Shown one piece after another: positions 27,098 through 32,277 of a DNA stretch of 32,277 nucleotides. Position 1 is the stretch's first letter. Every line of letters starts with the position of its first letter. Source of the stretch: a virus. The DNA lies in the IMG/VR virus record IMGVR_UViG_3300002460_000018, positions 1-32,277 of that record; one strand, given 5' to 3'. The translations under genes and the position numbers were made by a program. The notes below the pieces were generated by a model. It saw nothing but the letters and a program-made list of their open reading frames with translations, made no database searches and was not told the DNA's origin.

Positions 27098-28705
27098 TTA
27101 TACAGCAGGAGTGATGGCTATCCATGATACCTGGGTAGCAGCACCAGGATCAGCGCTGAAAGTAACAGTTAATGTATTAGCCGTTGGAACTACTTTCACA
27201 ATAGATGCAGTATTTGATTGCGCAAGTATTGATGCAGTAACAATTGAAGTTGCACCAATGCCAGTTGCAACGAAAGCATTTGATGTACCACCACCGCCAT
27301 AAGCAGCTGTTGTATTTGCTAAAACTGCAAACCCAGCATCAACCAATAATCCAGCAGTACCAGAAGCCTTAACAACGTTTCCAGATACAAGCGCTGTAGT
27401 TCTAATGCAGAAATTAGCTGTAGCAGCTGCTGGATCAGGAATACTGACAACAGACGCTTGACCCATTGCAGCATTACTGATTGTTGTTATTGTATTACCC
27501 GTATTATCAACTGCTGCTAATTGTAATGATCCTTTAGCGGCTGTTGTTGGGAATGAAGATACAAAACCTGCATTACCAGAAGATCCTGCGGTGATATCGC
27601 CAGCAGATGCTGCCAAATCACCCAGTGTCAAAGTCAAATTGCCTGTAGCAATCGATTGTGTACCAGCGCTATCCGTCAATAAGAAGTTAGAAGTTGCTTG
27701 ACCTGGATCAGGAATGCTAACTACTGATGCTTGGCCCATAGCTGCGTTGCTAATGGTAGTTAAAGTATCACCTGTATTATTAACAGCTGTTAATCTTAAC
27801 GATCCTCTAGCAAGAGTTGCAGGAAAGGACGATACAAAACCTGCAGCCCCAGAAACTCCGGCAAGCAAATTACCAGCATCAACTTGCAGGCTTCCAGAGG
27901 TAATATGTTGCGTACCAGCGCTATCAGAAATAATAAATTCAGCAGTTGCTTGTCCACCATCAGGAATACTGTATACCGAAGCCTGACCATGAGCAGCATT
28001 GCTTACTGTTACATTAGTATTTCCAGTATTGTTTACAGCAGCAAAAATCAATGTGCCACTTGCAGCAGTTGCGGGGAACGAAATAAATGTTCCAGCATCT
28101 GCAGAAGATCCAGATGTAACATTTCCAGCAGTAGAAGCAATAGCACCAGATGCTGTAAATGCGCCAGTAACAGACAAAGCTTGACCTAAAGTTACTGTGG
28201 TTGTAGCCGCCTTAATATTTCCCGCTGTATCAGAAAATACAGGAAGCGCGTTAGCAGTTGAAGCAGCACCTGAAAAAGATACTGACCCTGCACCTGGATC
28301 AGCATTAAATACAAGCGCATTAATACCCAACTGTGCAGGTAATGGTTCTACAATTGTATAAAAATTACCTGCATTTAATGAACCAGCAGCAACAGCCACA
28401 TTCTGACCCGCTAACATTTGTTCCATGCTTTGTTGATCAGAAGCACGTTTTAAAACTACCGTTGAACCAATGCTATCAACTATATATACACCTTGTTCAT
28501 TGGTATTAGTTTGTGTCTGAAGTAATACCCGATCACCTTCTTCACATACAACACTGTCAATCGTTAGAGAAGAAGCAGCAACTGTCAAGGTTGCACCTAC
28601 TCCATTATTAGTTTGACCATTATAATAAGTTCCAGCGATATTGGCAGTGGATACCAACCTCACAGGCGTTAGCGTTGGATAAACATTAAATTGTTGAAAA
28701 GCCAT
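27098..28705 (-). CDS. Tail fibre-like protein with three long repeats, 535 aa
   Basis: Residues 15-135 form the module shared with the 571-aa fibre (NGVGATLT...GDRVLLQTQTNTNEQGVYIV...LKRASD). Residues 194-277, 278-368 and 369-442 are three repeats with the core SFPxTxAxGxLxxxAVxNTG and NAAxGQASVxSIPD. A Gly-rich joint (YGGGG, 469-473) leads to a beta-rich C-terminal domain. Low-complexity Ala/Thr/Ser/Gly composition fits a trimeric fibre or decoration. GGAG precedes the ATG. Confidence 0.75.
   Translation of the reverse strand: MAFQQFNVYPTLTPVRLVSTANIAGTYYNGQTNNGVGATLTVAASSLTIDSVVCEEGDRVLLQTQTNTNEQGVYIVDSIGSTVVLKRASDQQSMEQMLAGQNVAVAAGSLNAGNFYTIVEPLPAQLGINALVFNADPGAGSVSFSGAASTANALPVFSDTAGNIKAATTTVTLGQALSVTGAFTASGAIASTAGNVTSGSSADAGTFISFPATAASGTLIFAAVNNTGNTNVTVSNAAHGQASVYSIPDGGQATAEFIISDSAGTQHITSGSLQVDAGNLLAGVSGAAGFVSSFPATLARGSLRLTAVNNTGDTLTTISNAAMGQASVVSIPDPGQATSNFLLTDSAGTQSIATGNLTLTLGDLAASAGDITAGSSGNAGFVSSFPTTAAKGSLQLAAVDNTGNTITTISNAAMGQASVVSIPDPAAATANFCIRTTALVSGNVVKASGTAGLLVDAGFAVLANTTAAYGGGGTSNAFVATGIGATSIVTASILAQSNTASIVKVVPTANTLTVTFSADPGAATQVSWIAITPAV
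27380..28126 (-). repeat. Three coding repeats (84, 91 and 74 codons) in the fibre gene
   Basis: Each unit carries a Gly-Ser entry (GNVTSGSS, GNLLAGVS, GDITAGSS), FVSSFPxTxAxGSL, AVxNTGxTxTTISNAAMGQASVVSIPDP and, in the first two, DSAGTQ. The second and third are more alike than the first. Such in-frame arrays can change fibre length by recombination. Confidence 0.88.
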
Positions 28706-28733
28706 TTTTATTTCTCCATGTTTTTAATAATTA

Positions 28734-29024
28734 TTAACTTCCTACGCGAATGTCCGTCGCAGTTGTTCCTGCTGAATTAATCATAACAGAATAAATAGGA
28801 TGCCATACACCAGCAGCTAAATTTACTAGTGTTTCAGTAGTTCCATCCCATTTAACATATGATACATCACCAGTTATACCGATATACAACCACGTCATAA
28901 ATTCGCCGTATTGTACATCATTAGTAGGTTCCATTGTTCTAACTACGCCCGACATAATTCTAGTGGGGCCTGTTTTTAAGTTAGCATCTAGTTTTGGTAC
29001 ATTAAGAAGATTTAAAATAGCCAT
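28734..29024 (-). CDS. Spike-base-like small virion protein, 96 aa
   Basis: YIGITGDVSYVKWDGTTETLVNLAAGVWHPIYSVMINSAGTTATDIRVG follows the pattern YxGxxGDVxVxxxxGxxxTxxNVxAGxxxPVxxxxVxxTGTTAT of small proteins related to the gene-transfer-agent spike base (RCAP_rcc01079 type). It lies between two fibre genes, ten bases after the 538-aa gene. It would sit at the base of fibres or spikes. AGAGAG precedes the ATG. Confidence 0.75.
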   Translation of the reverse strand: MAILNLLNVPKLDANLKTGPTRIMSGVVRTMEPTNDVQYGEFMTWLYIGITGDVSYVKWDGTTETLVNLAAGVWHPIYSVMINSAGTTATDIRVGS

Positions 29025-29034
29025 ATTTTACTCT

Positions 29035-30651
29035 CTAAAGCTTAATAAAAAAGTTGAAAAATGAGCTTGGTTGCATTAAATTTATTGAAGCTACACCACC
29101 CGTATTATTTCCAGTCGTTCCAGTTGGTAAAGCATTATCATTAAATGCATCGCTACCACTAGCAAATCCAAATGGACCGGCATCATTTGTCATCCATCCT
29201 CCGGTCGGTGGTGCATTAGCTGTAAATGGGTGAACATGATTCGGTACATCGGTTGTACTTTCTGATCCAAAAATTGAACCTAACGTTCTAGCAGTTAATC
29301 CTGATCCTGAACCAGCGCTTGCTAATGCGCGTCCTAATGCGGCTTGCAATGTAAGTGTTTTATTTGCCTCAAAATCAGCGGCAGCGCTTGCACCTAATGC
29401 ACCACCACTCACTATACATAATGTATTACCACTCGGGCTTGAAACATTGTTCCATAATAAATTATATAGCGGAAAAGTATTTATAGAAGCTCCCAAAAAA
29501 GCATCTGCAATTGGATTTGAAGTAGCTGCAGAGGCTGCGGAGCCAATTGTCAAATCATCCATTAATAAATAGCCATACGGAGCTGCGATATTATAACCGC
29601 CTATTACATGTCCCGTTCTTTCTGAATTTACTAATGATTCAATTGATTCAACTGATGAGAATTGAGTGGTAGGTGCTACAGTTCCTAAATAAATACACGG
29701 TTTTATTAAATCAATATTTGTTGTCAAATTTAATGGATATTGTAATTGCAAAAATAAACCATCATTACCGCATGCACCCACTACTTTTCCCGCTATAGCC
29801 TGAACAGTTGTATGCACTGTAAATTGTTGCCATGCAGGTGTTAAAGTTAAAGTTTGAGTTAATGTGCGAACAGTTGCAGATGCAGCTGTGCCGTCTCCAA
29901 AAAATTGTGTAAGATATATTTTTAATGTTGTAGTGCCAGAATTTCCACGCGCCCAAATTGTAAAAGAAATAGAAGTATTTTGAATGCTTTGAACGCCTTT
30001 AGAAATTGGAATTTGGATATATTTAAATGTTTCAAGACCTGCGCCTACTGCAGTACAAGCATAATTAAGATAATTCTGTGGAGTTAAATCAGTACTCAAT
30101 GAATTATCACCAACGCTAAATGGTGTGATAGTTATTGTGTCGGTACAATTTGTATTGCTTTTATAAAAATAAATATCTGGCCCATAATTAGAATCAGTCA
30201 ATGCAAGTCCCGTATGAATGCCAGGTGCAATTTTAAAAGTTGATAACCCAATTTGTGAATTTAACGAAACACCTCTCCAGAAAATATTATTTGGAACAAG
30301 ATTCGTAATGTCTAAAATCGTGGTTGTTCCACCACCGCCGCCACCACCTGTTCCGTCAAAATTATCAATCGTCCATTGAAGAACATTATTTTCATCATAA
30401 ACTTCTATGTAATAAAGATCAGTAGGAGCTGTCGAATCAAATTTCCAATAAAAAGGCCCTTGAGATCCATTTTCATCAAATAAAATTGGGTTTGCCCATG
30501 GTAATGCACCTGCAGAATCCTGATAAACAAATTTTTCAACGGTGTGATCCAAACTGGAATACGTATACATACTTCCAGCGCCAAGAGGAACGCCAACTAA
30601 ATTGGCAATATACCATTTTGGATTTGGAGCTAATGAATATGTTATCGTCAT
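29035..30651 (-). CDS. Tail fibre with collar-type C-terminus, 538 aa
   Basis: The N-terminal 100 residues (LVGVPLGAGSMYTYSSLDHTVEK..ANPILFDENGSQ..DLYYIEVYDENN) have the layout of podovirus fibre or spike head-binding domains. A Gly7 hinge (about 102-108) leads to a carbohydrate-binding-like beta domain. The end (IFGSESTTDVPNHVHPF...SINLMQPSSFFNFFIKL) is a phage tail-collar/MdpB-type tip: HxH motif and a hydrophobic IKL finish. This is the first fibre gene after the ejection genes, the position of an adhesin. Confidence 0.82.
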   Translation of the reverse strand: MTITYSLAPNPKWYIANLVGVPLGAGSMYTYSSLDHTVEKFVYQDSAGALPWANPILFDENGSQGPFYWKFDSTAPTDLYYIEVYDENNVLQWTIDNFDGTGGGGGGGTTTILDITNLVPNNIFWRGVSLNSQIGLSTFKIAPGIHTGLALTDSNYGPDIYFYKSNTNCTDTITITPFSVGDNSLSTDLTPQNYLNYACTAVGAGLETFKYIQIPISKGVQSIQNTSISFTIWARGNSGTTTLKIYLTQFFGDGTAASATVRTLTQTLTLTPAWQQFTVHTTVQAIAGKVVGACGNDGLFLQLQYPLNLTTNIDLIKPCIYLGTVAPTTQFSSVESIESLVNSERTGHVIGGYNIAAPYGYLLMDDLTIGSAASAATSNPIADAFLGASINTFPLYNLLWNNVSSPSGNTLCIVSGGALGASAAADFEANKTLTLQAALGRALASAGSGSGLTARTLGSIFGSESTTDVPNHVHPFTANAPPTGGWMTNDAGPFGFASGSDAFNDNALPTGTTGNNTGGVASINLMQPSSFFNFFIKL

Positions 30652-30725
30652 TTAAAATCCATATTGAGTTGAAATTCCTTCGTAGCCATTCTACCCATCT
30701 TTTTTAGTAATTAAAATTAATATCG

Positions 30726-32277
30726 TTATGGAGTTGGACTATTTAATTCATTTTTATTTTGAAAATATGCGCGCGCTCCAATTCCACCTAAGTTTATCAG
30801 ATGATGATTTTTTAATGTATTTAATATTTTTCCTGTCCATGTAGAATTTAATAAATTTGCTTTATTTACACCGGTTGTAACAGCATCATATAGATTCTGA
30901 ATATTGTTCATATGAGAATTATATAAAGAAGCTGCGTCTGGATTCATGGAAAGCGCAGTTTGTTCAGGGGTTTGTGCATTTTCAATAATTGGTTTTAAAA
31001 TAGATTGTACAGCTTGCGGAGTTTGATCGAGCGTAGTTCCACGCACTAAATTATTTATTCCTTTGGAGGAATTATAAATATTTTGATTTACACTAAAAGC
31101 ATTATCAGCATCTGAATATCCTTGCGCTAAATTAGGATCAATATTTGTTAATGCCGGTTGAATAATATTGTTTTTAAGAAAATTTTTACCTTGCGAAAGA
31201 AGACTTATTTGTGCCGATGTAGGATTTGGAATAGCATTAAAAGCTTGTTTCAAATTATCTGCATTCCCTAATGTAGGATTTTCAGCAAATGCATTAAATG
31301 ATTTTCTCACCCCGGACGAAGGGATAAAACCCGTATTAGAATTTTCGAAATCATTCAACCAATCTTGAGGGAACATCCCGCGTATTGCATCAGGATTAGT
31401 TCCAACATTCGATATTCCAAGAGAGGGATCACCACCTAATCTTTCAGCAACATCTGGATTTTCATTTAAAAGTTGCTGCGTCATTTGATCAAAAGGAGAT
31501 GTAGCAGGTACTGCGATGGCAGGTTGGTCAGAAACAGAGGTTAGGCCACCATATCCTTTCGTATATTGATTAACTAAATCTTGAGCTTGTCCGCTTATTT
31601 TTTGAATTCCTTGCGCAGTTAATTTATTTAATCCAGCATTATTTCCAAATCTATTTATAATTCCCTGAATAGTATCTGGTGCGCCACCAGCTAATGCTCC
31701 TACTGCACCTACTGTCGCTCCAAGAGCGGGATTATTAGTATTCATTCCAGCCCCAAAAGCAATATTTGGAATAACACGGGACCCAATATATTGTGAAACA
31801 TCACCAATCATTCCAGGGCCAAATCTTAATGCATTTCCAATAGAAGAAATTGGGATGGACGCTCCCAGTAATGCGCTGCCGATATTAGCGGTGGTATTAT
31901 AAACTGGAGAAACAGGAGAGGGTAGTCCTATTGACTTCCCTATATTTGCAATATCTTGACCCATATTTGAATTAGAACCCAAATAATGATTTCTCATCCA
32001 GGGCGCTGCAGAAGGGGATATTACATTAGGTGCAATATCAGATCCAATAGCAACTAATCCAGAGGGAATATTAAATATTGCTTGGCCAGCTTTTGCAGCC
32101 ATATCTATAGGTAATTCTCCGTATGACGCAGCGCTTTTAAGATAATTTTCAGTATTACCTAAATAAGATGAAACAGGAGAAGAATAAGCATTTAAAGCTG
32201 CTAAATCTCCTGCTGGAATAGTATTACTCGAGGATTGAGCAGAAGTCTGAGGCGTTGGATTCTGAGAAGAATAAGCA
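30726..32277 (-). CDS. Ejection-type internal virion protein, main part of 533 aa (runs off the window)
   Basis: The frame is open to the window edge; on the circle it starts at base 116. It contains two NTIPAGDLAALNAYSS repeats, then hydrophobic stretches (AKAGQAIFNIPSGLVAIGSDIAP, IGSALLGASIPISSIGNAL, ALGATVGAVGALAGGAP) and a long helical C-terminal half. Alternating hydrophobic/Gly-rich and helical regions and its position as the last of three genes before the fibres match P22 gp16-type ejection proteins, which help form the channel for DNA across the envelope. The role is inferred. Confidence 0.75.
   Translation of the reverse strand, partial: AYSSQNPTPQTSAQSSSNTIPAGDLAALNAYSSPVSSYLGNTENYLKSAASYGELPIDMAAKAGQAIFNIPSGLVAIGSDIAPNVISPSAAPWMRNHYLGSNSNMGQDIANIGKSIGLPSPVSPVYNTTANIGSALLGASIPISSIGNALRFGPGMIGDVSQYIGSRVIPNIAFGAGMNTNNPALGATVGAVGALAGGAPDTIQGIINRFGNNAGLNKLTAQGIQKISGQAQDLVNQYTKGYGGLTSVSDQPAIAVPATSPFDQMTQQLLNENPDVAERLGGDPSLGISNVGTNPDAIRGMFPQDWLNDFENSNTGFIPSSGVRKSFNAFAENPTLGNADNLKQAFNAIPNPTSAQISLLSQGKNFLKNNIIQPALTNIDPNLAQGYSDADNAFSVNQNIYNSSKGINNLVRGTTLDQTPQAVQSILKPIIENAQTPEQTALSMNPDAASLYNSHMNNIQNLYDAVTTGVNKANLLNSTWTGKILNTLKNHHLINLGGIGARAYFQNKNELNSPTP
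32177..32225. repeat. 49-bp direct repeat, copy A
   Basis: Identical to 53-101. On the closed circle this copy encodes the second NTIPAGDLAALNAYSS in the 533-aa protein. It is partly contained in the 66-bp terminal overlap. Confidence 0.9.
32212..32277. repeat. Right copy of the 66-bp terminal overlap
   Basis: Identical to bases 1-66. It closes the circle at 32,211 bp. Confidence 0.93.

Noticed and set aside
27714-28189. Several overlapping open frames on both strands within the 535-aa fibre gene
   Set aside because: Long alternative frames arise from the repetitive Ala/Thr/Ser-rich coding sequence; none has a start signal.
30648-30698. 16-codon minus frame (MGRMATKEFQLNMDFK) overlapping the start of the 538-aa fibre by ATGA
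   Set aside because: Could be a coupling leader, but too short to support as a gene.
1-32277. tRNA genes, CRISPR arrays, insertion sequences
   Set aside because: Looked for TTC-arm consensus, regularly spaced repeats and transposase motifs by eye; none seen. Mobile DNA is limited to the intein and HNH genes.

Overview
The window is the whole genome of a small, A+T-rich tailed phage (about 32.2 kb). The first 66 bases recur exactly as the last 66, so the contig closes into a circle of 32,211 bp, and one gene reads in frame across the join. The late genes follow the order of the P22 head and short-tail module: small terminase, large terminase, portal, scaffold, coat, gp4-like adaptor, gp10-like stabiliser, small needle-position protein, three internal (ejection-type) proteins, fibres. 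This suggests a podovirus with headful packaging, for which a circular assembly is expected. A lipobox protein and a holin/T4-type lysozyme pair point to a diderm bacterial host, but the host genus cannot be read from the sequence. I see no integrase, CI-type repressor, tRNA or CRISPR array.

Layout. A control region (18424-18732) separates two arms. Leftward from it run a 51-aa gene, a replication initiator with three internal iterons (likely the origin), a DnaB/RecA-fold helicase, a PD-(D/E)XK nuclease, an HNH protein and a terminator (about 15875). Then come lysozyme and holin. A leftward sigma70 promoter at about 14465-14493 then starts the packaging and virion genes, which continue through position 1 and round the circle to a terminator at 24505-24544. 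Rightward from the control region run a ribbon-helix-helix (RHH) regulator, a YqaJ/lambda-exo nuclease, RecT, a DUF669-like ssDNA-binding protein with a DNDIPF tail, and many very small genes (zinc-finger, lipoprotein, membrane), ending at a hairpin near 23900. Two short genes (23932-24486) face this operon.

How it works together. Initiator, helicase and ssDNA-binding protein replicate the DNA. YqaJ exonuclease plus RecT would give recombination and concatemers for headful packaging. TerS/TerL fill the portal-coat-scaffold prohead, gp4/gp10-like proteins close it, and a fibre cluster decorates it. Two RHH proteins, each beside palindromic DNA overlapping divergent promoters, probably run the early and late switches.

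Most notable items: an intein with a LAGLIDADG endonuclease inside the nuclease motif of TerL; a DUF2829/Tad2-like (anti-Thoeris type) gene in the packaging operon; iterons inside the initiator gene; an RHH plus 21-aa hydrophobic peptide cassette on the opposite strand inside the late operon; three paralogous small zinc-finger genes that carry the next gene's start site in their tails; a cluster of membrane microproteins with cysteine-rich ends; and an HNH gene next to what looks like the stump of a neighbouring gene family.
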